Source of the DNA: Epiperipatus broadwayi
Lineage: Eukaryota; Onychophora; Udeonychophora; Euonychophora; Peripatidae
Direction of reading: 5' to 3'
Assembly: GCA_028023455.1 (NCBI GenBank)
Contig: JAQFVV010000351.1
Coordinates: forward strand, 246,001 to 310,000
DNA length: 64,000 nucleotides
In this document: positions 1-16,000 of the stretch, piece by piece
How positions within the stretch are numbered: position 1 is the first letter of the stretch
Layout: each line of letters opens with the position of its first letter
Made by a program: the position numbers and the translations under genes
The notes under the pieces: generated by a model
The model's database searches: none
Told to the model about the DNA's origin: nothing
Seen by the model: only the letters and a program-made list of their open reading frames with translations

Positions 1-1911
1 TTTGAACATGAAATACATTTTTTTGGTTGTAAAACAAAATATTGACATTTCAACAATGGCAATAAAAGAAGCAGTTAATTTGTTAACAATAACTCTGCTT
101 ACTGAAGTAAAAGCAATCTTAGTATTCAGACCAAAGTTTGTGGGAGAATATTGGAGACATCCAAAGATGGAATTAATGCTGATATGGAAGATCCATTAAT
201 AAATAAACTGCTTAAAGAAAATGCAATTACTGACATAACCAAAACAATTAGAAACAAACAGTTGAATGCCAAATACAATAATTGGAGTGCAAAGATTAAA
301 GATACAAAAAAGTTTTTGATTGACAACAAAATTACATGTATGAAGAAGGATAAAGGTAATAGATTTGTAGTAATGGACTCAAAAGAATATAGAGAAAAGA
401 TATCAACACAGATTATTAAATTGAAGTTTGAGTTAATAACAAACTTTAATAACAAAATAAACAGGGATATATTTATCACGTCAATCTTGCATGCTCACAA
501 AGACAAGGAAATTAATAGAGCTGAATATTTTCGTGTATACCCTTCTGCTACTATAGCCTAGAATGTTCGCTAATGCAAAAGTACACAAACCAGGAGTGCC
601 ATTAAGACTTATGTTGGATTTTGGAAGAGTCCATTATTTTATACAGATAAATTAGTAAACCAATGGTTAGTAGATGACATTGGTTTTGGTGTATATACAG
701 TTAGATCTTCATTTGAATTTGTTGATAAAATTAGAGGAGCTAAAATAAATACAGATTTTAAAATTGCTGCACTAGATGTAACAGAGTTATATGGATGGAT
801 AAATAGAAATCTGTATAATTAGGGAAGAACTATTAAAGAAAAATTGTCTGACTTGACAAGTTGACTTTATTGTAGAATTTTTAAAATGGCTAGATGAAAA
901 CATAGTAGCAACATTTGAGGGAAAATGGTTTAAAATGATCGACAGTTGGCCTATGGGACTTCCAATTAGTGGGATTGTAGCAAATATTTTCTTAAATTAT
1001 TTTGAACAGCAAGTTCTTCCTAAGTACTATGCTTTATTAACCATGATAATATACACAAGATAAATAGATGAGGTATTCATTGCAGCACCTGAAAATCTAA
1101 TTATAAATATTCAGAAGGATTTGAAAGCACACACAGACTTAGCCTTAAACTACACATGGGAAAATGAACAGCACGGGTTGAAATATTTAGATTTAAAAAT
1201 GCAAAGGGAAGCAACAAGCCTTAATTACAATATGATAAATAAACCATTACAAATAAGGGGTTACACACATCCACATTCAAAATCACCTAAATCTCACAAG
1301 TTGACAGGACTTACAGCTTTATGTATGTTCAAGGCTGACAGGAAAAACAATATCACTTGTTATATTACAGTCTTAATAAAAGTTGAATACAACTAGAGAG
1401 CTATAGCCAACAGGATCAAGCTTTTCTATGAAGACAAACCACATTTAAGTTTAACTTATATTCCCAAAGTGGCCAAACATTTAATCAAAAACTTATCTAA
1501 TGAATTCAAATAGGCTTCAGAACTTCATCAAGCACAAATAGAATTATCAACAACATAAAGGAGAGAATAGAGCCATATTAAGCCCTCTAGGTTGTATATA
1601 AGATTACCTGCCCTCAAACTGGCTGAAAGACAACATATTATGGTGAAACTCAGGCCACAGTAAACAAAAGAGTTGCACAACACTTATATATGTACAACAG
1701 AGTAATAAATAAAAATGAAGGCAATTCAATATTTGCAGAACACCAAAAAACATTTTATCATAAATTTGAACCTTCTAGTGCCAAAATTGTTTGCGAAGAA
1801 AGAAATGACACCAAAAGAAAAATAAAAGTAGCATATTTCATCACAAACATTCTAAATACCATCAATTTAAGGGATTCCTGCTTTACAATATTGAAAAAAT
1901 CTACAGTATAA
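1..1911 (+). pseudogene. PLE-1: degenerate Penelope-like element ORF (RT + GIY-YIG)
   Basis: Penelope-like elements encode one protein with a reverse transcriptase and a GIY-YIG endonuclease that nicks target DNA and primes reverse transcription. The order here is conserved but broken. The open stretch 151-561 has the N-terminal PLE block CMKKDKGNRFVVMDSKEY. After a frame change, about 569-810 gives AKVHKPGVPLRLM and the motif-A-like ALDVTELYG. About 870-1395 reads WFKMIDSWPMGLPISGIVAN, then YTR-stop-IDEVFI where a YxDD active site belongs, then the thumb region (LKYLDLKMQ ... INKPLQIRGYTHPHSK). The nuclease remnant follows at 1591-1911. The 5' end is cut by the window edge. Stops and frame changes throughout show that it is dead. 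Its sequence differs clearly from the PLEs at 28 kb and 58 kb, so it is a separate family. The PLE assignment rests on motif order; I am fairly sure of it. Confidence 0.8.
1591..1911 (+). pseudogene. GIY-YIG endonuclease domain remnant of PLE-1
   Basis: Reading from 1591 in one frame gives VVYKITCPQTG, a TGA stop, then KTTYYGETQATVNKRVAQH and 74 further residues to a stop at 1911. VYK and YYG sit where GIY and YIG belong. The following VNKRVAQH matches the usual arginine helix and histidine of PLE nucleases, and SIFAEHQKTFYHKFEP matches their AEH block. The domain lies directly downstream of the RT thumb, as in canonical endonuclease-bearing PLEs. One in-frame stop inactivates it. Confidence 0.7.
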
Positions 1912-4416
<2,505 letters not shown>

Positions 4417-4583
4417 TATTTTGCATATATCAGTTTTTGTTCATCTTCTTCCAAAATATTTTCCCTGTCTACTACTCTATTGTTGTGAATTAATTTTGTT
4501 TAATTTGATAAAAAAAATTAATTAAATATATATAATTTATTATTTTAAATGATTTTTATGTATTTATAAAATATTTAAATTTA

Positions 4584-5790
4584 TCTACAAATTAAAAATC
4601 CTTCTTTTTTTATTTCAAAAAATTTATTTTTTAATATCAATACTGGACATATATATATAATACAAAACTCCAATGTTTCAACTGTTTTTATCTTTATACA
4701 GTCATTTTCAAGGATCTGCAACAACAATATGAAATACATATTTATAAATAAACCTCAGTTACATAATACCTTCGTCTTACATTAATATAAAAAGTAACAA
4801 ACATATTAAACAGACATAATTATATTTTACTTACATCTCTCTCTCTCCTATTTTTATTACTCTTTCTTTTACAGTATTTAATTACAAATCTGTCTTAAAA
4901 TCATCCAAGAAACTTTTTATACAAATTTAAAAACCAACTCTAATTTCAAATAACCTTCCCCTTTTTTTAAATCTTATCTAAAACCCATCTCAAAAACTAC
5001 ATTTCTAAACTATAGCTTTAAATGAATATAAAACGTATATAAACATCTTTTTTATGCAGAAATTTTTTTTTAACAATTTACCTAAACCTATTTAAACATT
5101 CATTTTAATTATACATTATTTTAGATTTCTTATCTATTTCATTAATTCTATTTAAAATAGGATTATATTTAATAAAATAATGTATAATTAAAATGAATGT
5201 TTAAATAGGTTTAGGTAAATTGTTAAAAGTTTTTTTTTGTATAAAAAAGATGTTTATATTTGTTTTATATTCATTTAAAGCTATAGTTTAGGAATGTAGT
5301 TTTTGAGATGGGTTTTAGATAAGAATTAAAAAAAGGGGGAGATTATTTGAAATTAGGATTGGTTTTTAAATTTGTATTTAAAGTTTCTTGGATGATTTTA
5401 AGACTGATTGTAATTAAATAATGTAAAAGAAAGAGTAATAAAAAAATAGCAGTGGGAGAGAGATGTAAGTAAAATATAATTATGTATGTTTTTTTTAATT
5501 TTTTCTCATGTGTCATAGTATCAGCTGGGAAGCGAACCCGCTATCCCAGGACAACTGCTTGTAAAGCAGCCATCACTGACCTCTCGACCACCAAAGCTTG
5601 TATTTATATAATTGAGGTTTATTTATAAATATGTATTTCATATTGTTGTTTCAGATCCTTGAAAATGACTGTATGAAGATAAAAACAGTTGAAATGTTGG
5701 AGTTTTGTATTATATATATGTCCAGTATTGATATTAAAAAATAAAGTTTTTGAAATAAAAAAAAGGATTTTTAATTTGTAGATATTTTTG
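4584..5790. repeat. Imperfect inverted repeat of PLE-like 3' ends
   Basis: The left arm (about 4584-5150) is mirrored by the right arm (about 5160-5790). For example, ACTCCAATGTTTCAACTG at about 4667 answers CAGTTGAAATGTTGGAGT at about 5686, and ATACTGGACATATATATA near 4640 answers TATATATATGTCCAGTAT near 5711. The centre is near 5155. The outer arms carry a block like the 3' ends of Penelope-like elements (CTGTATGA followed by GTTGAAATGTTGG, 5669-5700). A SINE interrupts the right arm. Arms are visibly diverged, so this copy is older than the palindrome at 28 kb. No protein domain was recognised inside. Confidence 0.75.
5485..5602 (-). mobile_element. tRNA-derived SINE, copy 1
   Basis: Read on the minus strand, it starts near 5602 with TGGTGGTCGAGAGGTCAG (A-box region), has a possible anticodon arm GCTGC/GCAGT with a 7-nt loop, then GGTTCGCTTCC (B box), a short tail CTGATACTATGACA and an A-rich end. 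It shares the A-box region, the T-arm region and the CGATGCTATG-type tail with the SINE at 12.9 kb. The tRNA fold is degraded and the poly(A) side is present, so this is a SINE and not a tRNA gene. It has no counterpart in the other arm of the surrounding inverted repeat, so it was inserted after the repeat formed. Confidence 0.72.
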
Positions 5791-8700
5791 TAGAACATAT
5801 ATATTTTTTAAAAAAAAGTGATTGAACATTTGCTGTGTTATAATATATGAAAAATATTTAAATTTAATATATATGATTTTTTAAAAAAATATTTTGTTTG
5901 TTATGTTAACTTCAAAACAGAACTTTTAGTTAAAGATTTTATGTTATATATATATATTGTTTTTTCATACTTTTGACTCACCCTGATGATCATGAAATCA
6001 ACTCTAGGATCAGTTAAAGCTTGGTTTTTTCAGATCACAGATAAGTTTTGGATTACTTTTTGACTACATAGTTTATAGATTATTTAGATATCTATCCAAC
6101 AGTTCTTGATAGATGGGTATTAATCTGTTCTTAATTAAATAATAATTTCAAAATAAAAATAATGAAATAAATATTAATGTATTGGCTATAAATGATACAA
6201 TCTTTACTATTAATGTTGGAGATACTGAAATTGGTTGAAAGCTAATTGAAGATTATCTTTAGCTTTTAACTTTTAATTTGGATTTTTATCTAAAAATTGA
6301 CTATAAATAATTTCAATCTACATCAATCTATTTATTTATATATATTTTAATTAGATCTTTTTATTTGACATACGCACCATTGTGGAGCATTAATTAAGTA
6401 ATGCCTTAGGTGCTTGACTTAAAATCACTTTTTTGTAATTATTGAAACTTTTATTTATCAGTTTTGCATTCATTTAATAGCTGTAACTGGGATAAATATG
6501 TATACATTAATTTACTAATTTGAAAAAATTTCTAGATGTTGGTATCATACAAATAACTAATACAAAAGGACGAGATTGGCAGTTATTTTATTCTCCAACA
6601 TGGTATTTGCATAAAGTCATATTTTTTCCTTAGCTTGTTTATATATTTATAATTATTTTTGCAAACATCTTTGAAATATTTATTTTTTAATGAGAATATG
6701 GTGTTTAGATGAAGATTTTATTTGATAATTTTCATTTTCTAAAAATACAAATCAAAAGAAATGTAGCAAAGTAAAGCAGAAAATTAAGATTTGCTGAACA
6801 AAAAATGCTTCCATGATCATTATAGATCTTATTTTTTGTTATTTTTCTAATAATTATAGCTGAAATTAAAAAATTTTAAAAACAATTTTATTTCTTTACA
6901 TAATTTTCCAAAAATTCCAAATACACTTTCATTGCCATAAGTGAAATAACAAAATCTATTATTCTGATTGAATATTTGAGTTTTTTACCTTTTTATATTT
7001 GGAAAGCTGACATATTATTTCTAACAATAATTTTTATTTTTAAACTTATTTATCTAAAAAATAATTTGCACATTTTGGAAATATAGTGAAGAATATTCAT
7101 TAAAATAAAAAAAATTGAAAATGTAATCCAAATGACTATTAGGAGCTGATAAAAAAATATATAATATGGAAAGATTAATGTTTTGTGCAAGTATATATAG
7201 TATCATTTTTAGTATTGTTATTAAACTAGATATAATTCTTCAAATTTGTCTTTAAATTATCTTGGAATTTTAAATAAAAACAAGTTTCTGTTAAATAAAT
7301 TATGAAAAGGAATGAAAGTTGGATATATTGTATATTTAGAAATAAAGAAACTAAATGTTATATTGAATTTTGTTAGCATACTATGAAAAAAATATATAAT
7401 TATATATGTATGCATATAACTATTTTGTGATATTGTTCTCCTTCTGAAAATTACAGATATGTAAATATTATATCTATGCAACAAGAGGTACCTATGGAAA
7501 AAGAGAATGTTTTGTTATTAAAAAGAAAGGTATAGGTGACTTAGTGTGGTTATATATTTTTTATTTTATTCATGTCACCCTATGTATTTGTAGATTAAAG
7601 ATTCAACCAAATTACTTTACTTATAAAATCACACATTCACATATAAATGATATATCCAAGCCACATTATATTTGAATGGGCAAATACCTATAATAATCAT
7701 TTATACTAGTAATCAGTTTCACAGAATTCACTTCCTAGAAAATTATCTACATGTTATAAAATACTTATTTAAATATGCTTTTTTAAAAAGTTTCTTTATT
7801 ATCATTATTTTTTCTCTTATTTACATTTGCACATTTTAAATTTTAATAATTGCATATAATAATCATTTAAAAATGTAATTTCACAAATTATTATCTCCAG
7901 CATAATATTTGTAATTTATAATGTTTATGTAAATATTTATTTTTCAAAGTTTTATTTTTTTTAAATTTCCCCCCTCTCTCTTTTTAATAGAATCTCTCCT
8001 CTCTAATTTCTACATTAACAGTGACCATATGGATATATGGGGTAGGAGTCTGATATTAATTTCCAGGTTTATTTGATGAGATTTTTATCCTGAGAAGAAA
8101 TAAGTATAGTGCTAAAATGGTTGATGATTGTTTTTATGCATTGATATAGGTGACTAGTTATTTATTTACTTATTTTGCATAAATTATTTCTTTATTTATA
8201 TTTTTATGTAATACTCTATAAATATTTACAATGAAAATTTAAGATTTTTAGTACATTAATTTTTATTTGAAAGCAAAATATAAAAATGTTAATAATGCCA
8301 TTATACTATTTTAAATTATATAAAATCAAATAAACTAAAAAATCATTTTGTCTATCATTAGGCATTTCAATAATTTTCAAAAAAGCAAGAGTCTGGAAAT
8401 TATAATCATCATATTCAATTTTATTTGGAAAATCATCATGATAAAATATTTGTTTATTTTTATCATTATTATCATCGTCATCTTTATGATGATGATGTTG
8501 TTTAACAATAATCTTTACTGATTCATAAATATTACATGATTTCCATAGAGTATGTTTAAAAATAGTGGCCAGATTACATGGGCACATAGATTTACATATT
8601 TATTATACAGTGAGTTAGTAGTCTAATTGTGGTGACTGTTACACTTAATAATTTTGAACATATTGTGTTTTTTAATATGGCCATGCATGATTTTGATAAT

Positions 8701-8819
8701 ATAACAGTTATAGTATGATAGATGGGCTACTAAATTTAACATAATTACATAAAATCAACATATATTATTCCAAAAATTAATAAGATCTTCTTCATTTTAT
8801 GTTACTGTGTGTAAACAAA
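5791..8819. other. AT-rich non-coding DNA
   Basis: Only short spurious ORFs. Low-complexity A/T runs and a small ATC/GAT-rich patch (8460-8505) are the only visible features. Nothing supports a gene. Confidence 0.5.
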
Positions 8820-10190
8820 ATGGGAAGAGTAGTAGCAGTGTCTATATAGACTGTTTTCATAGAGGATGGTATGGAGGAAACCAATCTGGTATTACCTTGT
8901 GATTTGTGATGAATGGGCTTAGGTGCAATAGCTTCTGTATTAAACTGGTCCCTGATTCTGCTACATGTTGCTGTTGCTGATTAGATGGCTTCAGTCATTT
9001 CAGTGAAGGACAACTGGGTGTTGGCATGTCAGTCCTCACCATATGTCTTGTTCTGGTTTGAGGAAGAGTCAATTTTTGGCTTAGCAGTAGAGTGTCAGGA
9101 CCTTCCACTGTGAATTTGTATATGGTTAGATTAATGTTTAGCAGATTGTTTGAAGAGGGACCAAGTTGCAACATAGATATCTGGGTGGGCAATTTTAGCA
9201 TCTCAGTCCTTCAATTGTTTCAGTTTGTTGGTGAATGTGAATGGATGTCATCTGGTGTTGTCCTAGGGTAAAGGTGCTTTGAGTTCACCAGAGTGCGTAT
9301 GAGGTAAAGGTATTGGGATGAGCTATGGGTGTCTTAGGCTTCTGGTAGGAGTATATTAAGTCATACAATGAGACCTTTGGATGTCTGTATGTGCTGAGCA
9401 TGATGTTCTGGGTTCTGTTTAAAGCTTGGCAGGAATAAAATATAGGCCAGAGAATGAATGAATGAATCTATATTTTTATAAAACCAGCAGCATCATAAAA
9501 AAGGAGGTAGGCAATGCATGGAGATTGATTTCAACAAGAAATCAAAGAACTTTGGATCCAGTAGCCAATTCCAGAGACCTGACAGAAATTGTTTGTCTCT
9601 CATGCTTAACATGATTAGAGGAAGAGTATTGTGCCAAGGGGAGACTAGGATATGCCATGCTGTATGTTTGCTGGTAAGTATATTTAATCGGATTGAATAG
9701 AATTGAAATGGGGATACCCTATATTTTTTGAGAGCTGGAACATATCCAGAAGAGGATGGTGAGAGATTGTTTATGGGTGTGTGCTGAGAAGGGTCCTGTG
9801 CTGGCACCAAGAAGGTTTTCTGTCTTCTGTATTTAAAAATTTGTATGATGTGAAGTCATAATCCATTCTGAGTCAAGTGAAGGCTGAAATGTTTAAGTGA
9901 TGTGAACACCATCTTCATTTCACACAGTAAAATTCTGCATAGGGGAAGATGTTGATAGTGAATGATTTTGTGAATTTGATAATAGGTAAGTACAAAGTGA
10001 TTTTGATTAGAATTAGTGGATTAAATAGTTATATTTTTGATAAACTGAGAGCTATACTCTAAATAGAGAGATGTGGTGATCTGGAATGTATGGTCTCTGT
10101 GGTTCTTTTGGATAACTGCCTCATGGCATGTGTCCCCATGTAAATAGAAATCCTCAAAGGTCCTCAAAGGTATTGTTCGATTCTATTTCT
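8820..10190. other. Less AT-rich block, unidentified (possibly an old transposon)
   Basis: Base composition is visibly richer in G and C than the flanks. Minus-strand ORFs 8995-9201 (68 aa) and 9493-9810 (105 aa) do not resemble any family I know. The 105-aa frame contains a hydrophobic central part, but no catalytic motif is evident. The composition suggests a decayed transposon or an old gene fragment. I see no splice pattern that would support a host gene. Confidence 0.3.
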
Positions 10191-11049
10191 AGTTGAGAAA
10201 TAGATTTCAATAAAATATAATTTCCATTAACTATTTATTACTAAAATTAATTGAATAGTCATTTTATTAAAATTTTATTAATGGACTGCTCTATTGTTCT
10301 CTGAACTTACATTCTCTAATAGCCTTCTAGAACCTTCTTACATATTGCATCAGCTTCTAGGACAATTTTATATTAAATAATATAAAAATAAATAAAATAT
10401 TCAAAAAATATAACATTAATATTTACATAATACATAAGGATCCACTATATATATATATGTAAACACATGCACCACTCTTGATTATTTAAGGAATTTAAGT
10501 TACAATTAATTCAATCACTTATATATTTAAAATACATATTTAAAATTATTAATAGAGGCCCAGAAGAGTTATATTTGTTTGTGTTTTGACACACTATAGT
10601 ACCCAGGCACATGGATGGATGGGTTTGAACCCTACTTGGTGGTTAATAATTTGGTTGAAAAGTAAAGCATAAATCTGGATCACAAATTTATCACTTCAAC
10701 ATTGCTAAAAATTAATGGGGTTATACTTCTATTTTTTAAAACTTAAGCTCTTTTGTAAGACTTATTGAAGTAAATGGCAAACAAAATGCTAAGATAACTA
10801 GCAGTACTATAATGGCATGGTATTAAATTTCAAAACTTATCATTTAGATCTTTAAAATTATTGAATTGTAACTATATTATATATAATATTAACTTTAATC
10901 AAATCACTATTTATATAGTAGTTTTTAGAATATTATCCGATTATTAATTAAAACTTTAGAAAGATAAGCTTAAAAAGACTTTTTTTTTAATTAAAATATT
11001 TACTTGAATAATTGAGACAATTATTTATACAAGATCAAAAAAAAATTAA
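10191..11049. other. AT-rich non-coding DNA
   Basis: Nothing recognisable. It separates the unidentified block upstream from the LINE fragment downstream. Confidence 0.45.
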
Positions 11050-11700
11050 CAGAATCATGTAAGATGCTTTATGAAGTTCTTGCAATAGACACTAGACACA
11101 CCTAGCATGATAGACACATCCGCCCACCAGGATATCCTGGCCCAAGATTCATGATAAAGCCAGTCTGGAGCTAGCAGCCTATCTCTGTCATGAGTATGTT
11201 TCAGAATATTGATGGTTTTCTAGACACTAAAATAAGCATGGCCAAAGATGAACTTGCATTGAGTCAGGTAAAGTGAAAAGGTTAAAAAATGGACATCCTT
11301 ATTCTGGATAAGATGCCCTCCTTGATTGCATCTTGAATGATTAAGGTATCTCTAATGTCCGGCATCGCCTTTTCACAGATGAAAGATTTGATTGGACTAG
11401 GGAATGAACAGGAATATAGTAGATGTTGTATGATTTGGTCTTCAGTAGAGCATAATTGGCATTGAGAGTTTAGCTTCACATATCCACACCGCCATACTAA
11501 AAAGTGATTAGTGGGCAGGGCGGTGAGGTTTAGCTTTATGGGGTGTGTCAGTTGGATCGAGTGTAGTGACAAGTTTGATTTATACAGTTCAAAGCAGGAG
11601 GGCATAATAAACCTAGTGATTTCTGTAGAAAGAGTGTGGAGATGGAATGAAATCCCAGACTGTTGAGCTCCCTGAGCATCTGTGCTTTAGCTATGCTAAT
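11050..11700 (-). pseudogene. LINE reverse transcriptase C-terminal fragment (zinc-motif region)
   Basis: The minus-strand ORF at 11605-11282 (107 aa) contains LPTNHFLVWRCGYV followed by CQLC and HLLYSC. This is the C-x2-C ... H-x4-C arrangement found just after the RT domain in several non-LTR retrotransposons (the zf-RVT type), where it helps bind the template or target. The conserved lead-in of the form 'L-x-T-x-x-x-x-x-W' is also present. The RT core is absent at higher coordinates and surrounding sequence has no long frame, so this is a 5'-truncated, degenerate copy. It is unlike the RTE copies at 36-45 kb. The exact clade cannot be set from this fragment. Confidence 0.55.
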
Positions 11701-12886
11701 GGATACAGCTTTGCTGTTCCACAATTACTTGACACATAGCAAGTTAATAGCCTTATTTTTGAGAGAGTTGATTCAGTTTGATAACTTTCTGAAAATTGAA
11801 TCATTTATACGATATTTATAAAGTGATCTTTCTGCCTCAACTTTTGACAAGAATGTCTAATAGTAGTAAGTATAATGTATTATAGCTACCCTTAAACTAG
11901 AGTGTCTTTTATTTTAAAGTAGTGCCTTATATTTTAGATTTTACTAGACTGAATAATATATTCTAGTCATTTTGCATGAAATCACTCCCCTCCACCACTC
12001 ATTTCTTAATTAGAATTTGATCTAATAACTTTATGATAGTAAAACAACTGTATAGATATTATACTTTTGTGTGTGCGGTTGTTTAGAAATCATTTTAACT
12101 TGTTTCAAATAAAAATAATATATTGCTTGCAACTAATTAAGATAAGAAATTCCTTAAACTTTGTTGATATGCTTTTTAATTATAAATAGAAATAATTGGT
12201 AAATGTTGTTAAACTTAATCACCTTTAGTAAAACATCATTCTCAAACCTACCTCTTCATTTTTACAATGTAATTGAGTTCATTAAATTTTAAGAGATAAA
12301 GGTCTGCTTAAAATATGAGCTAATGAAAAAAATTACAGTCATTAAATAAGAAGAAGGTGATTCATTTAAAAGTTACATGAGAGCTTTATCTATAATCAAG
12401 TAATTTGTGTCGAAAATTGTTGATTAGTTATTTTCACTTGTTATTTTAATATAAATTTTGGATTATAAAATAAAATAAAGGTGTGTATGTCATTTTATAC
12501 ATATCATTACTATGAATAAAATTTGATACACGCACATATATATATGATAATCATATTATTTGTTTCTAGAGAGTTAAAGGTCATTTGAGCACTCACGTGA
12601 CATGACAACCACAGCAGTTTCATGAATTAATCTGAGATTTTTTTTTTACTTTATCCAGCTAATAATTAATCCAGAATCTTTAGTTTTTAGATCGCTAATT
12701 TACCACCCACACTAAATAAACAGGATCTTCTCTCTATATGTGTGTGCATGCACACATCGCGTTGGCTGATATTTCTTGGTTTAAATACTAACAAAAGGAT
12801 GTGCTTCAACCTGATATATGATAAGTGACAAAATTTTAATGATTTCTAAACCTCAAAAGAGTGACTTTTCAAAAATGATGATTATA
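11701..12886. other. AT-rich non-coding DNA
   Basis: No genes or repeats recognised beyond short simple-sequence runs. Confidence 0.45.
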
Positions 12887-12900
12887 AAACTGAAAAACTA

Positions 12901-13030
12901 TCTTTTTTTTTTTTTTTTTGGAAATTGTATTGGTGGTCGAGAGGTCAGCGCGACTGTCTTGTACTTGCAGGCAGTTGCCCGGGTTGCGGATTCGCGTCCC
13001 GGCCGATGCTATGTCACTTAAAAAAAAAAA
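12901..13030 (+). mobile_element. tRNA-derived SINE, copy 2, with 14-bp target-site duplication
   Basis: The insert is bracketed by perfect direct repeats AAACTGAAAAACTA at 12887-12900 and 13031-13044, the hallmark of LINE-mediated insertion. Inside are TGGTCGAGAGGTCAG (12934-12948, A-box region), GGATTCGCGTCC (12988-12999, B-box region), the tail CCGATGCTATGTCA and a 3' poly(A) ending at 13033. The A and B boxes are the internal RNA polymerase III promoter. The 5' end is unusual: a T run (about 12903-12919) precedes the tRNA-like part. The 67-aa ORF crossing it is spurious. Confidence 0.85.
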
Positions 13031-13044
13031 AAACTGAAAAACTA

Positions 13045-16000
13045 AAAATAAGTACTTCTTGTTGAACTCGCAAAGATTTTACAGTAAACTTCTGTCAAGC
13101 ATAAAATGAATCGAGCATTTTATTATTTTTAAAATCCTTTTTACAAATATCTAAATACCATTTAAATTCATAATAAAATATTTTGGGATAAAAAATAATA
13201 CAATTATTCTTATCATTTGGTGTTTAAACAGATTTTTTTGGGGGTCAGTATCACATGTTATTAATGCTAATTAACTATTTACAATTCAATATGACCCACT
13301 AATTTTTAGTTATCTTTTGTAGTCTTATTTTGTTTTGCTTTTTAAAAATTTTTTGTCAAAAATAATAAATATTTTTTTAAAAAAAATGGATTAAAGTGTA
13401 AAACTGCTAAGAAAGCAGTCATCATCCAGCCACAGTAAAAAGAACATTTATATTTTCTAAAAAAATTAAATATTAAATAAAACATTTATTTTAATGGCAC
13501 ACGTTTATAAGCCAGCAACATTTGAAGAGGAATGGAGAACAATACTACTTGAAATATTGTATCACTACTAACTTCTATTATCTATTTGTGTGTTATTTTA
13601 TTATTACTAACCTATATTATTAACAAGTTATTTGTATTTGAAAAATTTAACTAAATGGTGAAAATTTTCGATACATTCAACATTTATGGATGGATGATGG
13701 AAATAGACCAACATATTATCACGTCTAAAATATATTTTTGACAAACAGTATAAATAAAATTGAATTATAACAATAAATCATCAAACTTTCAGTTTAAATA
13801 ATATGCTAAAACAGAAAGTCTATTAGTGATTAATAGTTGTACACAAAATCTATATCTTTAGTAAACTCCATCCTCTGATTACTTTCTGGATCTTAGACTG
13901 CTTTCTGATTTTATTTATCACTGAATTTTGGATCTCAAAGTTAGAGGAAATGCTTAAATGCATTCAGAAATAATCTTTAACTCCATTTTATCTATTCAGC
14001 TAAAAATTTGAAATTTAAATCAGCCTAAGCATTTGAAACCAAATCAACCTGCTTGAAAAAGGCAAGATTCAGAAACCAATCTAACAATGGAAATTTAATT
14101 ACTATGGATAGAAATTTTGCATGCATCTTGAAAAATCACTGATTATTCTAACTTAGACTGGATGTCTCTCCAGTAAAGAGTTGGCATGATTATGTTAGGA
14201 GAATTGTTGAGTGTTATAGTGGCAAGGAATGAGATAGAAAAATATATGCATTAATAAAAAATAGGGAATTGGAGAGATGAAGAACTAGTATGGAGAGTAA
14301 AAAGAGTTTAAATATATATAAAAGTAAACAGAATATTGTGTAACAGGATATATATATATATATATATATATATAACATATATATATATGTATATGTTACA
14401 TTTAAATTTTAGTACTTAATTTTTTTTTTAAATATCTAATAATGAATTAAAAGCACAAACATTCGAAATGCACAAATAATGAGTTATTAATTTATTAATA
14501 AGTTTAGTTTAAATATTGAAATAAAAGAAGCTTAAAAAAATTATAGAATCGAAGCAAATATTCTAATTTTTAAACAAATATAATAAAAACCTTTTAATTT
14601 TAAAAATAACGAGGAGAGTTTTTAACAAAAATAAAATTATAAACAGATTTTTAGGGCAAAATGATTATTAAAAAGATTATTACGAAATAGATAAGAGTCG
14701 AAAAATAGAAACAAAAAGCTTGCTTTTCCCGCCCAAGATATACACAAACCACAAAGGAAAATCTATTGAATATGTTTGATAGATCCATACATTCCTAGAT
14801 AAGATGCCTCAGTACTATAAAAGTAAGAATTCAAAAGAAATAATGGATTAGAAGATTAGAATTTTGAATTCATTTGTTGTTGCTGAAAAGTTAAAAAAAG
14901 TTATTGTCACTGTTACCAAAAATGTAATCTGTTGAATCGCTCTTCCCTCGGACTAGCTAGCTGAAGGCAGCTTTCATCTCCATGGATTCCAGGATCAAAC
15001 CACTAGTCACATCTTCAAAAATCGTAAAGCTTTCATAAATTGTCATCATCCACAAGAAATTGCCCTTGCATAAACTCAGATTTTCTTCATGAAGGAACGA
15101 GCACAGAGAAAGAAAAGTATAAATTATAAATGATAAAAATGAAATATAAACTCTTTAATTTAAAACCTCTGAACTTTATTTTTCCTTAAATATGAACTGT
15201 AGACTTTCTCTCTCTTGATCAAATCTGAACTTTATTTTTTATGAAACCTTGCAATTTTAAAAGTCTTACTTATCTAAAGTTTAAATGTAATCTTTTTAAA
15301 ATATGTGTTATAATTTTTTTTTTATTTTGTAATAGGGCAGGAGTTTGTGATTGCAAATGAATTTAAAGATGAAATCAAACATGTATCATTATTTGTGCAT
15401 CATTAGATTTTTTAAAAAAAATACATCAAATCTATTATTTGATGTAAAAATAAGTTGAATACAATGTAATTTTAAAATAAGTTAAATACTCTAAACTAAA
15501 TATTTTTTTATAAAGTAAATTATTAAATTGACTTAAATTTAAGTTGAGTGTAGATGGCCACTTAGACTCATTTAAGTATGTATTAGTTTAAAGAGTTTTG
15601 ATTTCAAATTATTTGTTTTGTAGTTGTGTCAATGCTGGTGGAGGGATATATGCATGTTTACATCAATGTAATGTGAAGTGTGTTAGCATTTAGGGCAATG
15701 TGCCCAACTGAATGCATGACCCCAAAGGAATAGTCATGGTGTTAAAATGGACATGGAGTACTTCCCACAACATTGACCCCTTTCATCTTGATGAATAGAG
15801 ACTATAAGTCGGCAAGATAGACCGCTCTTCCATCCATATGTAGTGTTTTCTCTTTATTATTTTATATGCATGATTCCTTCACCAGACAGACTACATTCCT
15901 ATACTGGATGAAGGTCATATTCTTCAAATAATATCATGCTGTCAGATGCACATTCCTGTCAGCATGGTTCTGTGCTAACATGTTCACATTGCATTGGTTG

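Noticed and set aside
8995-9810. Host exon candidates in the less AT-rich block
   Set aside because: ORFs are short, no matching splice sites or known domains; an old repeat is equally likely.
12928-13018. Functional tRNA gene
   Set aside because: A/B boxes present, but the acceptor and T stems do not pair well, and a poly(A) tail and 14-bp duplication show a SINE.
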